Below, piece by piece: positions 50,066-57,967 of a DNA stretch of 64,000 nucleotides. The stretch is taken from contig NZ_SPVG01000072.1 of NCBI RefSeq assembly GCF_004614165.1, forward strand, positions 1 through 64,000, given 5' to 3'. This DNA comes from Duganella callida. GTDB lineage: Bacteria; Pseudomonadota; Gammaproteobacteria; Burkholderiales; Burkholderiaceae_D. Positions within the stretch are counted from its first letter, which is position 1. Every line of letters starts with the position of its first letter. Position numbers and translations under genes: made by a program. A model generated the notes under the pieces. The model worked only from the letters and a program-made list of their open reading frames with translations, did not search any database and had not been told where the DNA came from.

Positions 50066-50881
50066 CTATGGATTGCAGCTGCGGCGGTAGTCGGCCGGTG
50101 GTTTGCCGATGAGCTTTTCGAAGTCGGTGGTGAAGTGGGACTGGTCGTAGTAGCCGAGTTGCTGGGCCAGTGCGGCGAGGTCGGCGTCGCTGCCGCGCGC
50201 CAGCAGGTCGGCGGCGTCGAGCAGGCGGTTGCGGCGGATGACCCACTTGGGACTGGCGCCCACGTAATCCTTGAACAGCATCTGCAGCTTGCGCACGCTG
50301 GTGCCGGTGTGGTCGGCCAGTTGTTGTACTTGGGTGATGCCGGCTTGCTGCGCGATTACCTCGAGGATCTGCGCGATGCGCGCGGTTGCGGGATCGGGCG
50401 CGGGCAGCGCGCGGCGCAACAGGGCGGTGGCGGCCGCCACCATGCCGGCATCGTCCGCGGCGGCCAGCACGCTGTGCTCGGCCCCGGCATCATTGCAGTC
50501 GAAGACGGCCGATAGCGGCAGCTGGCGGTCGGTGATCGTTTGCACTTCCTTCTTCAGAAACGCGCGGAAAGCGCCCGGTCGGAAACGCACGCCCAGTACC
50601 CGCCCGCTGCCGCGCAACGTGTAGTCGAACGCGCCCGTCATGACGCCGAACACCGCCGTGCGGCCGGCGTCGAACACCACGTGGATGCAGGGCGAGGGCA
50701 GGGTGCGCTGCACGTGCACCCTGCCTTCCGGCAGGGCCCATGCCACCAGCCAGAAGTGCTCGACAAACGGCGCCAGCTCCGTATCGGGCAGGTAACGCTC
50801 CAGGCGGAAAATCTTTTCGCCCGCCGCCGGATTCACCACCCCGCGGGTGGGACGCGGTACACTCTGCAGTGTTGTCATCAT
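50066..50881 (-). CDS. AraC family transcriptional regulator (DUF6597-type N-terminus)
   Basis: 271 residues. The N-terminal half (LERYLPDTELAPFVEHFWLV and VRFRPGAFRAFL) is the sensor type common in AraC proteins annotated with DUF6597. The C-terminal half has the double helix-turn-helix (VQQLADHTGTSVRKLQMLFK, LAQQLGYYDQSHFTTDFEKL). It is divergent from a glutathione transferase gene 74 bp away, which is its likely target. Effector unknown. Confidence 0.87.
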   Translation of the reverse strand: MMTTLQSVPRPTRGVVNPAAGEKIFRLERYLPDTELAPFVEHFWLVAWALPEGRVHVQRTLPSPCIHVVFDAGRTAVFGVMTGAFDYTLRGSGRVLGVRFRPGAFRAFLKKEVQTITDRQLPLSAVFDCNDAGAEHSVLAAADDAGMVAAATALLRRALPAPDPATARIAQILEVIAQQAGITQVQQLADHTGTSVRKLQMLFKDYVGASPKWVIRRNRLLDAADLLARGSDADLAALAQQLGYYDQSHFTTDFEKLIGKPPADYRRSCNP

Positions 50882-50955
50882 GGCTTCGCGTTTTTACAAG
50901 ACCATCATCATAACAAGCCTTATCGTGAGTTTTTCAACACCGATCGGAGAAACGC

Positions 50956-51585
50956 ATGAACCAGCAAATCACCTTGTACCACTGCCCGCATACACGCTCG
51001 ACCGGCGTGCTGACGCTGCTGGAGGAATTGCATGCTCCCTACGAGCTGCACGTGATGAATATGAAGAAGGGCGAGAACCGCGCCGCGCCGTATCTGGCCG
51101 TCAACCCCATGGGCAAGGTGCCGGCGATCCGCCATGGCGACGCCGTCGTTACCGAACAGGTGGCGATCTACCTCTACCTGGCCGACCTGTTCCCCGAAGC
51201 GAAACTGGCGCCGCCACTGGGCGATCCCTTGCGCGGTCCCTACCTGCGCTGGATGGCCTTCTACGGCAGCTGCTTCGAACCGGCCATCATCGACCAGTGG
51301 ATGCAGAACAAGCCTGGCAACAAGACCGCCTGCCACTACGGCGACTTCGACACCATGTTCAACACCATGATGGAGCAGTTGTCCAAAGGCCCGTATCTGC
51401 TCGGTGAACAGTTCAGCGCGCTGGATGTGCTGTGGGCCACGGCGTTCGGCTGGATGGGCTATTTCAACCTGCTGCCCAAGTTGCAGGTGATCGATGATTA
51501 CGTCGCCCGTGTCAACAGCCGTCCGGCCGCCATCGCCGCGCGCGAGAAGGATGCGCAATTGGCCGAGGAACAGGCCGCCGCATGA
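50956..51585 (+). CDS. Glutathione S-transferase family protein
   Basis: 209 residues. Thioredoxin-like N-terminal domain (ITLYHCPHTRSTGVLTLLEE, with NPMGKVPAIRHGDAVVTEQV carrying the cis-Pro and the glutathione-contact region), then the all-helical C-terminal domain with the N-capping motif LGEQFSALDVLWATAF. It conjugates or reduces with glutathione in the cytoplasm. Its end overlaps the CPBP gene by 4 bp, suggesting one transcript. Confidence 0.92.
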   Translation: MNQQITLYHCPHTRSTGVLTLLEELHAPYELHVMNMKKGENRAAPYLAVNPMGKVPAIRHGDAVVTEQVAIYLYLADLFPEAKLAPPLGDPLRGPYLRWMAFYGSCFEPAIIDQWMQNKPGNKTACHYGDFDTMFNTMMEQLSKGPYLLGEQFSALDVLWATAFGWMGYFNLLPKLQVIDDYVARVNSRPAAIAAREKDAQLAEEQAAA

Positions 51586-52280
51586 TCGCGACACTGTGCG
51601 GCCTGCTGCTGGCGCTGGGTCTGCCGTCGCTGTTCGCTTTCATCAAGCACGGCGACCGGCATGCGCCGTTCAAGCAGACGCGCCATCTGCTGATGGCCTG
51701 GGGCGGCTGTCTGGCCTTGCTGGCGCTGATGCTGCTGTGGGAGCAGCGGCCGATGGCCAGCATCGGCATCGTTTGGGGCAACTACCTGGCCTGGCTGATC
51801 GGCGCCGCGCTGGGCCTGACGGTGATGACGATGTCGGTGCTGTCGCTGATCCAGGCCAGCAGCAGCGGTCAGGGCGCGCTGCCGGACGGCGCGGCCGAGG
51901 GCATGCTGCGGCTGGCGGCGACGCCGCCGTGGTTCCGCTGGGCGGTGGTGCTGACCGCCGGCATCACCGAAGAAATCATGTTCCGCGGTTATCCCATCGA
52001 GCGGCTGACGGAGCTGACCGGCAGCCTGTGGCTGGCGGCCCTGTTGCCGCTGGCCGTGTTCACGCTGGCGCACCTGGGCGGCTGGTCGCGCAGCCACCTG
52101 GTGGGGGTGCTGTTCGGCGGCGGTCTGCTGACGGGGCTGTATCTGTGGCAGCGCGACCTGGTGGCCTGCATGATTGCCCACGCGCTGATCGATTCAGTAC
52201 TGATCTTCCTGCCCTGGTTGCTGAAAAAACTGGCAGCGCGTCAGACTCAGCGTTTTTCTTCCGTCAGCGCCAGCAGGTGA
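51582..52280 (+). CDS. CPBP family intramembrane glutamic endopeptidase
   Basis: 232 residues, about seven membrane helices. Catalytic motifs of the family: EEIMFRG (Glu-Glu-xxx-Arg) in TAGITEEIMFRGYPIE, the His of FTLAHLGGWS and the final AHALIDS. Such proteins are CAAX-protease homologues (ABI family) acting in the inner membrane; bacterial substrates are mostly unknown. Start ATGA overlap with the glutathione transferase gene. The 3' end overlaps the convergent VOC remnant. Confidence 0.88.
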   Translation: MIATLCGLLLALGLPSLFAFIKHGDRHAPFKQTRHLLMAWGGCLALLALMLLWEQRPMASIGIVWGNYLAWLIGAALGLTVMTMSVLSLIQASSSGQGALPDGAAEGMLRLAATPPWFRWAVVLTAGITEEIMFRGYPIERLTELTGSLWLAALLPLAVFTLAHLGGWSRSHLVGVLFGGGLLTGLYLWQRDLVACMIAHALIDSVLIFLPWLLKKLAARQTQRFSSVSASR

Positions 52281-52506
52281 TGATCGGGATCGCGGAAGAA
52301 CGCCATCCATAGCTCGTGGTCCGGCATCTTGGCCACCAGATGGGCACCGCGCTCGAAGTGCACGCCCTTGGCTTGCAGCCCGGCGGCGACGTCCTCGATC
52401 TGTGCGACCTTGAAGCAGTGGCACACGCCGGTGCCGGTATCGATCTTGTCCTTACCGCCTTCCAGCATCAGGCGCCGCCGCCGCAATCGAAAAACACCAG
52501 CTCGCC
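52247..52506 (-). pseudogene. VOC/glyoxalase-fold protein remnant
   Basis: The minus strand holds the end of a vicinal-oxygen-chelate protein: GELVFFDCGGG, then after a one-frame slip LMLEGGKDKIDTGTGVCHCF, KVAQIEDVAAGLQAKGVHFE and the C-terminal DPDHHLLALTEEKR with the metal Glu region. The N-terminal half is missing and the frame is broken near 52468. It begins directly after the stop of the next remnant, so two unrelated dead genes are fused here. Confidence 0.7.
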
Positions 52507-52975
52507 TTAGCGGAAGAGTTTTTTCAGACCCAGTACCTCGCCATAAGACTGCTGAAGGTTCGAGTACACCTGCACCTCGGCCGGCAGCGGACCGGCCAGC
52601 TGGGCTTTCGGCGCATCGAGGATTCGCTGATCTGGGTGAAGCCCATGTCCGCCTGTCCGGCCGCGACGGCCTGCGGCGCGGTGATCTTGTCGATGATGAC
52701 GGTCTTGGCGTTCATTGCCTCGCTGATGCCGAACGATTCTAAGATTTTCTTCATGGTCGGCCCGGTCGCGCCTTGCGCCGAGTAGGTGATCGACCTGGCA
52801 GCCAGCAGCGTGCGCTTCAATTCCTCGGCGCTGCCGATCGCCGGCCTGGGCGCGTTCTTGGCCGCGGTCACGCCGACACCGCTGCGCGCCACCACCGTCT
52901 TGCCTGCGCCGTCCACTTTGCCTTGTTTGATCAGGTCGTCCAGCGCGGCTGGCGCTTCATGCTTGAACGCCCGTG
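52507..52975 (-). pseudogene. ModA-like periplasmic binding protein remnant
   Basis: The minus strand encodes ALDDLIKQGKVDGAGKTVVA, RSGVGVTAAKNAPRP, LKRTLLAARSITYSAQGATG, AAGQADMGFTQISE, and after a one-base frame change AQLAGPLPAEVQVYSNLQQS up to GLKKLFR and the stop at 52507. This matches the C-terminal two thirds of molybdate-type solute-binding proteins. The signal peptide and first domain are gone. Its broken 5' end runs into the last codons of speD, so the tail of speD may have been altered by the same event. Confidence 0.72.
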
Positions 52976-53334
52976 CGGTTGATGGATTTGACGCTGGTAG
53001 TCAACGGCTGCAGCGTGCGTTCGATGAGAGCAAGCGCTAACTCCGGCTGCGCGCTGCCGCACATGAAAATGTCCGCGGCGGCAAAGCCGCACTCGGGCCA
53101 GGTGTGGATGGTGATGTGCGACTCGGCCAGCAGTACCACGCCGGTCACGCCCTGGCCGTCGCCAAAGGTATGGAAATGGCTGAACAGCACGTGTGCCTCT
53201 GCCGCCTCGGCGGCGCGGCACAGCAGGGTCTGCAGCAGCTCGCAGTTGCTCAATTTTTCGGCAGCGATGCCGCTCAGGTCGGCCAGCACGTGGGTGCCGG
53301 ATGGCGCATGGATGGGCGGGATGTCGCGTTTCAT
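52957..53334 (-). CDS. speD: S-adenosylmethionine decarboxylase proenzyme (bacterial short type)
   Basis: 125 residues. The self-processing site is visible: Glu71-Ser72-His73 in LLAESHITIHTWPE (Ser72 becomes the pyruvoyl group), with the catalytic Cys92 in ADIFMCG. It makes decarboxylated AdoMet, the aminopropyl donor for polyamine synthesis, in the cytoplasm. The start overlaps the stop of the small Gly-rich gene (ATGA). It is the last gene of the DUF350-SPFH-DUF4178 operon, and a spermidine-synthase-like gene lies across the divergent promoter. The last residues (about TGVQA) may come from the junction with the dead gene downstream. Confidence 0.94.
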   Translation of the reverse strand: MKRDIPPIHAPSGTHVLADLSGIAAEKLSNCELLQTLLCRAAEAAEAHVLFSHFHTFGDGQGVTGVVLLAESHITIHTWPECGFAAADIFMCGSAQPELALALIERTLQPLTTSVKSINRTGVQA

Positions 53335-53507
53335 TTGTGGCCTCCGCCGCCCGAGCCGCTGCCCCAGGCGCCGCCGCCACCGCCGGTGTGCGAGCTCCAG
53401 GCGCTGCCGCGAGGGCCGCTGCCGCCGCTGCCGCCCATCAGCCGCACCCAGCTGCTGCCCGAGGTGACGAGCACGACCATGATTGCGTAGATGAAGAATT
53501 TGCTCAT
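53331..53507 (-). CDS. Small Gly-rich membrane peptide, 58 residues, hypothetical
   Basis: The minus strand from the ATG at 53507 encodes one hydrophobic helix (MSKFFIYAIMVVLVTSG) followed by a tail of about 35 residues that is almost wholly Gly/Ser with a few Trp, Arg and His (WVRLMGGSGG, RGSAWSSHTGGGGGAWG), ending GGHK. Its start overlaps the DUF4178 stop by 4 nt and its stop overlaps the speD start by 4 nt, so it is locked into the operon by translational coupling on both sides. No family is recognised. It probably sits in the inner membrane with the other products. Confidence 0.7.
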   Translation of the reverse strand: MSKFFIYAIMVVLVTSGSSWVRLMGGSGGSGPRGSAWSSHTGGGGGAWGSGSGGGGHK

Positions 53508-54973
53508 GTCTGATCGTTGTTATCCAGGAAGATCGCCGGCAGATAAATCGCCAGCGCGCCGATCGCGGTCAGGAACCAGGTGCCGGAAAAATTCGCCAGC
53601 AGCGGGATCGCGTTCACCGCCAGCATGAACCAGATGATGTACTTGGCGGTGGTGCGATAGCGGTTGTGGCCGAACGGTTCGCTTTTCGACGGCGCCTTGA
53701 TGCGTCCCTTGAAGGCCGCGCCGAACCAGGCCTTCAGCTGGTCGGCCGACACCGGCGACGAGCGCGACCATGTCATTTCGTGTTCGGTGGCTTCGGCGGC
53801 CAGGCGCAGCTGGCCGGCTTCGAACTCTTCGACGTTGGTGCTGTCGCCCACGGCCACGCGCCAGTTGAAGGCGCCCACGGCGTAATTCACCACCGCTTCA
53901 TAGCTGTATAGCGCCGAATACTGCACCTTGCCGACCGTGACGGTGGACGCGCCTTGCCGGTACTGCATCGGCCACTCGGCCAGCACGTCGGCGCCGGACC
54001 AGCCGTCGTCGGTCTCCACCAGCCAGGAAAAGCCGGCGCGCGGGCCGTACATCAGGTACTCGTTCCATTCATTGCCCTCATCGTCGGCGCGGCGCATCAT
54101 GCCGATGATGGTGAATTGCTGGTTGTTGATGCTGGCGGTGGCGCCCAGTTCCAGCGTCAGCGGCACCGCGGCCATGCGCTCGCCGGCCGCCACCACCTGT
54201 GCTTTCGGGCTGGCCGCGTCGATCTGCGTGTGGCACGCCGGGCAGACCAGGTTGGCCGTCACGCCCGGCAGGAACTTGATCGGGCTGCCGCAGGCCGGGC
54301 AATCGAGGGCATCCAGCTTGCCGCGATAGCGGCCGGCGGCGCGCTGGATGGTGTCGTCGTCGCGCAGCAGCTGGCATTGCAGGCCGTCCAGCGTGACCGA
54401 GATGCCGGTGTAGATCACCGGCCGCGGCGAGTCGGAATAATCGAGGGTGATGAATTCCGTGCCGCGCCGGAAGTCGGCCACCTTGGCCTGATAGCCGTCG
54501 CCGACCTGGAACGGCAGCTCGCCCTGGCCGCCCACGCAATCGGCGACGCGCACCTCGGCCGCGATGTAGGGACCGCCGTTGATCGCATACGTCTCGCCCG
54601 GCTCCAATTGCTCGAACGCCGGCACCGGCGCGTTGCTCCGGTACTCGGCGGTGATGGTGTACATGCCGGACGAATCGCCCAGCCATGAGGTCTTGCCGTC
54701 GTCGAACAGCAGATACCACTCGTTCCACATGCCGGCCGAATAGCGCAGCTGGATGCGGCCCACCACCGTGAACGGCCTTCCACCCAGCACGCCGGCGGTG
54801 CCGATCTGGATCGGCGAATAATCCTCCAGCACGGACGAGATCTTGCCCAGGTCCTTGACCGCGTCGCCATCCTTCAGCACCCGTGTGCTGCAGTATTCGC
54901 ACACCGCCATGACCGAGGCGTGCGAGCGGAATTTGACTTCCGCGCCGCAGCTGGGACAGGATACGATCTGCAC
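53504..54973 (-). CDS. DUF4178 protein with two zinc ribbons and C-terminal membrane helices
   Basis: 489 residues. A zinc ribbon opens the protein (Cys6, Cys9, Cys25, Cys28: CPSCG and CEYC). A first DUF4178 domain follows (GRPFTVVGRIQLRYSAGMWN, EWYLLFDDGKTSWLGDSSG). A second zinc ribbon (CPACG and CPAC, about residues 225-250) and a second DUF4178 domain (NNQQFTIIGMMRRADDEGNE, WNEYLMYGPRAGFSWLVETD) come next. Two hydrophobic helices close it (about 445-485). It looks like a membrane-tethered cytoplasmic binding protein of unknown function. It starts 4 nt after the SPFH gene in the same operon. Confidence 0.85.
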   Translation of the reverse strand: MQIVSCPSCGAEVKFRSHASVMAVCEYCSTRVLKDGDAVKDLGKISSVLEDYSPIQIGTAGVLGGRPFTVVGRIQLRYSAGMWNEWYLLFDDGKTSWLGDSSGMYTITAEYRSNAPVPAFEQLEPGETYAINGGPYIAAEVRVADCVGGQGELPFQVGDGYQAKVADFRRGTEFITLDYSDSPRPVIYTGISVTLDGLQCQLLRDDDTIQRAAGRYRGKLDALDCPACGSPIKFLPGVTANLVCPACHTQIDAASPKAQVVAAGERMAAVPLTLELGATASINNQQFTIIGMMRRADDEGNEWNEYLMYGPRAGFSWLVETDDGWSGADVLAEWPMQYRQGASTVTVGKVQYSALYSYEAVVNYAVGAFNWRVAVGDSTNVEEFEAGQLRLAAEATEHEMTWSRSSPVSADQLKAWFGAAFKGRIKAPSKSEPFGHNRYRTTAKYIIWFMLAVNAIPLLANFSGTWFLTAIGALAIYLPAIFLDNNDQT

Positions 54974-54977
54974 GCGC

Positions 54978-56000
54978 TCAGCCGATCAGTTTCTTCAGCA
55001 GTTCTGCCTTGGTGCTGTCGTAGTCGGCGGCCGAGATCAGGCCCTTGTCCAGCAGGCCTTTGAGTTTGCCGAGGCGGTCTTCGATCGACTCCTGCGCCGG
55101 CGCGGAAGGCGCGGCCGGCTGGCCCATGTTGCCGCCCATGGCCTGGCCGATCGCCTGGCCCACCGCGGCGCCGGCGCCCAGGCCCGCGCCCAGGCCGGCC
55201 AGGCCGCCCTCGTTCTGCGCCGCCAGCGGAATCGCGCTGGCCACCTGGTACTTGGTGAAGCCGGCCAGCTTGTCGGCGCTCATGCCGCCCTTCATGCCGG
55301 CCGAGATGCGCTCGTCCAGCGCCGCCTGCAGTTCTTCCGGCAGGCTGACGCTGGCCACGTTGAATTCATCCAGCGCCACCCCGTAGCGCGCGAAGGCGGT
55401 GGTCAGGTCGCCCTTGACCTGCTGCGCCATCAGCGCCTGGTTGGCCGCCATGTCGAGGAAGGGCACCTGCGAGGCGCCCAGCGAGCTGGCCATGCTCGCC
55501 ATCAGGATGCCGCGCAACTGATCTTCCACCTCGTCGCGGGTGTAGATTTCGCGCGTGCCGCTGACTTCCGTGAAGAAGGCACGGGCGTTGGTGATGCGGT
55601 AGGAGTACATGCCGAAGGCGCGCACGCGCACCATGTCGAAGTCCTTGTCGCGGATGGTGATCGGCTGCGGCGTGCCCCATTTGCGGCCGGTCTGCACGCG
55701 GGTGCTGAAGAAGTACACGTCCGATTTGAACGGCGAGGCAAACAGCTTGTCCCAGTTCTTCAGGTTGGTCAGGACGGGCAGGGTCTGGGTGGTCAGGGTG
55801 TGGGTGCCGGGGCCGAATACGTCGGCGATCTGGCCCTCGTTGACGAACAGCGCCACCTGCGATTCGCGCACCACCAGTACGCCGCCGTTCTGGATCTCCT
55901 GGTCGGCCATCGGGTAGCGCCAGGCCAGCACGCCTTCGGTGTCCTCGTTCCATTGCAGTACATCGATAAACTGCTTCTTGATAAAGCTGCCGATACCCAT
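54978..56000 (-). CDS. SPFH domain / virion-core-like protein with C-terminal SHOCT
   Basis: 340 residues. It begins MGIGSFIKKQFIDVLQW and shows the YdjI-type SPFH pattern (WRYPMADQEIQNGGVLVVRE, SQVALFVNEGQIADVFGPG, TLPVLTNLKNW). An Ala/Gly-rich flexible stretch (about residues 265-300) leads to a SHOCT hairpin (DRLGKLKGLLDKGLISAADY). SPFH proteins scaffold membrane microdomains. YdjI-like members occur with PspA-type envelope stress genes in other bacteria; no PspA gene is in this window. Confidence 0.88.
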   Translation of the reverse strand: MGIGSFIKKQFIDVLQWNEDTEGVLAWRYPMADQEIQNGGVLVVRESQVALFVNEGQIADVFGPGTHTLTTQTLPVLTNLKNWDKLFASPFKSDVYFFSTRVQTGRKWGTPQPITIRDKDFDMVRVRAFGMYSYRITNARAFFTEVSGTREIYTRDEVEDQLRGILMASMASSLGASQVPFLDMAANQALMAQQVKGDLTTAFARYGVALDEFNVASVSLPEELQAALDERISAGMKGGMSADKLAGFTKYQVASAIPLAAQNEGGLAGLGAGLGAGAAVGQAIGQAMGGNMGQPAAPSAPAQESIEDRLGKLKGLLDKGLISAADYDSTKAELLKKLIG

Positions 56001-56018
56001 GATGGTCCTCGCTCGAAA

Positions 56019-56405
56019 TTAGGAAATGCAGGCGCCGTTGATGACGCCGATGGAAATGGAGATCGCGCCCAGCAGGCCGCCGAAGGCGGTGTTGTTCGCT
56101 TCGATCTGGTCTTTCGACATGCCCAGCACCCGGGTGGCGATCGCGTACGCCAGCATCTGCACCACCATCGCGCCGAAGGCCCAGGCGAAGAATTCGCGGT
56201 AATCGGCAGTATGCATCAGCGCGGAACCGACAGTGATGGAAAAACCTATCAAGGCCCCGCTCAGCGATAGCGCCGCCGCCTGATTTCCCTGGCGGATCAA
56301 CAGGACTTCGTTGAAGGGCGTCATCCAGGTGTAGGCTTTGAAGAACACCGCCAGCAGCACGGCAGCCAGCAACAGGTGGATCAGATAATTTAGGATGGCG
56401 GGCAC
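56019..56405 (-). CDS. DUF350 family inner membrane protein (YjfL-like)
   Basis: 128 residues with four membrane helices and the DUF350 features LSGALIGFSITVGSAL and AFGGLLGAISISIGVINGA. The function is unknown; the family accompanies ATP-grasp, PspA-like and polyamine-type genes in other genomes. It is the first gene of the minus-strand operon and its start is 50 bp from the start of the divergent spermidine-synthase-like gene. Confidence 0.88.
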   Translation of the reverse strand: MPAILNYLIHLLLAAVLLAVFFKAYTWMTPFNEVLLIRQGNQAAALSLSGALIGFSITVGSALMHTADYREFFAWAFGAMVVQMLAYAIATRVLGMSKDQIEANNTAFGGLLGAISISIGVINGACIS

Positions 56406-56455
56406 GGCACACCTTCAGGTAAAGTGATTGATTGATAATAATGCAAACTGCGTAA
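56406..56455. promoter_or_regulatory. Shared 50-bp divergent promoter region
   Basis: Only 50 bp separate the DUF350 and spermidine-synthase-like start codons. It is AT-rich in the middle (TTGATTGATAATAATGC) with TGATAATAAT as a possible -10. Both arms must be read from here, so they are probably co-regulated. Confidence 0.5.
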
Positions 56456-57967
56456 ATGACCAAAAAGATTCTGATCCTGTCCGTTTTCGTAGTGGCCTCC
56501 TGCGGCTTGGCCTATGAGCTGATCGCCGGCGCGCTGTCCAGTTATCTGCTGGGCGATTCGGTGCTGCAGTTCTCCACCATCATCGGATGCTATCTGTTTG
56601 CGATGGGCGTCGGCGCGCACTTTTCCAAGTACGTAAAGGACGAGGACGTGCTGGCGCGCTTTGTCGATATCGAGCTGGCGGTCGGCCTGGTTGGCGGCGT
56701 GTCGGCGGCGGTGCTGTTCCTGACTTTTTCGTGGATGGCGGCGCCGTTCCGCACCTTGTTGTACATGATGGTGTTCCTGGTCGGCGCCTTCGTCGGTATG
56801 GAGGTGCCGCTGGTGATGCGCGCGCTGAACGCGCGCCAGACCGAATTCAATGAGCTGGTCAGCCGGGTGCTGACCTTCGACTATCTGGGCGCGCTGGCGG
56901 TGTCGCTGCTGTTCCCGCTGGTGCTGGCGCCGTATCTGGGCCTGGTGCGCACCGGCTTTTTGTTCGGCATGCTGAACGTCGGCGTCGCCCTGTGGACAAT
57001 CAAGGCGTTTTCCACAGAGCTGAAAAACGTCACCGGCCGCCTGCTGCGCGCCTGCGCCGTAATGTGCGCGCTGGTGTTCGGCTTCGCCTTCGCCGACAAG
57101 CTGACGTATTGGGGCGAGCATGGCCTGTTCGGCGACGAGATCGTGTTTGCCACCACCACGCCTTACCAGCGGCTGGTGATCACGCGCTGGAAGGACGATC
57201 TGCGCCTGTACATCAACGGCAATCTGCAGTTCTCTTCGCGCGACGAATACCGCTATCACGAAGCGCTGGTGCATCCGGTATTGCAACCGATGCCGTGGGC
57301 GAAGCGCGTGCTGGTGCTGGGCGGCGGCGATGGCCTGGCGTTGCGCGAAATCCTGCGCTACCCGAACATCGAGCATGTGACGCTGGTCGACCTGGACCCG
57401 GCCATGACCGGCGCCTTCACGCATCGCGAGGAACTGGTCAGGTTGAATCACGGCTCCTTCAGCGACAAGCGCGTGCAGGTGGTGAACGCCGACGCGGCGA
57501 TCTGGTTGCAGCATAACGACGACATGTTCGATGCGGTGATCGTCGATTTCCCCGATCCGTCCAGCTTCGCGCTCGGCAAGCTGTATTCGGTGCCGTTCTA
57601 CGGCATGGTGCGCAAGCATCTGGCGGCGAATGGCTTGATGGTGGTGCAGTCCACGTCGCCATTCTTCGCGCCGCACGCTTACTGGACCATCGACTCCACG
57701 CTGCGTGAGGTGGGCATGAAGACCTATCCGTACCACGCTTACGTGCCTTCGTTCGGCGAATGGGGCTTCATCCTGGCGACGCCGCAGGCGGACTACCATC
57801 CTCCCACCAGCTACCGCCTGCCGATGCGCTACCTGAACGGCGACACCACGCGCGAAATGTTCATCTTCCCGCCCGATATGAAGCCGATGGCGATGGAGCC
57901 GAACCGCCTCAACACCCAGTCGCTCGTGCATGAGTTCGAGCAGGACTGGCGCCGGGTGATACGCTGA
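56456..57967 (+). CDS. Membrane-embedded spermidine-synthase-like protein
   Basis: 503 residues. About seven membrane helices fill residues 1-215. The soluble part is an aminopropyltransferase fold: TPYQRLVITRW, EYRYHEALVHPVLQ, the nucleotide motif LVLGGGDGLALREI (about residues 286-298), the acidic LVDLDP and DAVIVDFPDPSSFALGKLYS. The catalytic Asp region is therefore kept. It may transfer an aminopropyl group from decarboxylated AdoMet, supplied by SpeD across the promoter, to an acceptor at the membrane; the acceptor is unknown. Its stop overlaps the next start (TGATG). Confidence 0.88.
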   Translation: MTKKILILSVFVVASCGLAYELIAGALSSYLLGDSVLQFSTIIGCYLFAMGVGAHFSKYVKDEDVLARFVDIELAVGLVGGVSAAVLFLTFSWMAAPFRTLLYMMVFLVGAFVGMEVPLVMRALNARQTEFNELVSRVLTFDYLGALAVSLLFPLVLAPYLGLVRTGFLFGMLNVGVALWTIKAFSTELKNVTGRLLRACAVMCALVFGFAFADKLTYWGEHGLFGDEIVFATTTPYQRLVITRWKDDLRLYINGNLQFSSRDEYRYHEALVHPVLQPMPWAKRVLVLGGGDGLALREILRYPNIEHVTLVDLDPAMTGAFTHREELVRLNHGSFSDKRVQVVNADAAIWLQHNDDMFDAVIVDFPDPSSFALGKLYSVPFYGMVRKHLAANGLMVVQSTSPFFAPHAYWTIDSTLREVGMKTYPYHAYVPSFGEWGFILATPQADYHPPTSYRLPMRYLNGDTTREMFIFPPDMKPMAMEPNRLNTQSLVHEFEQDWRRVIR

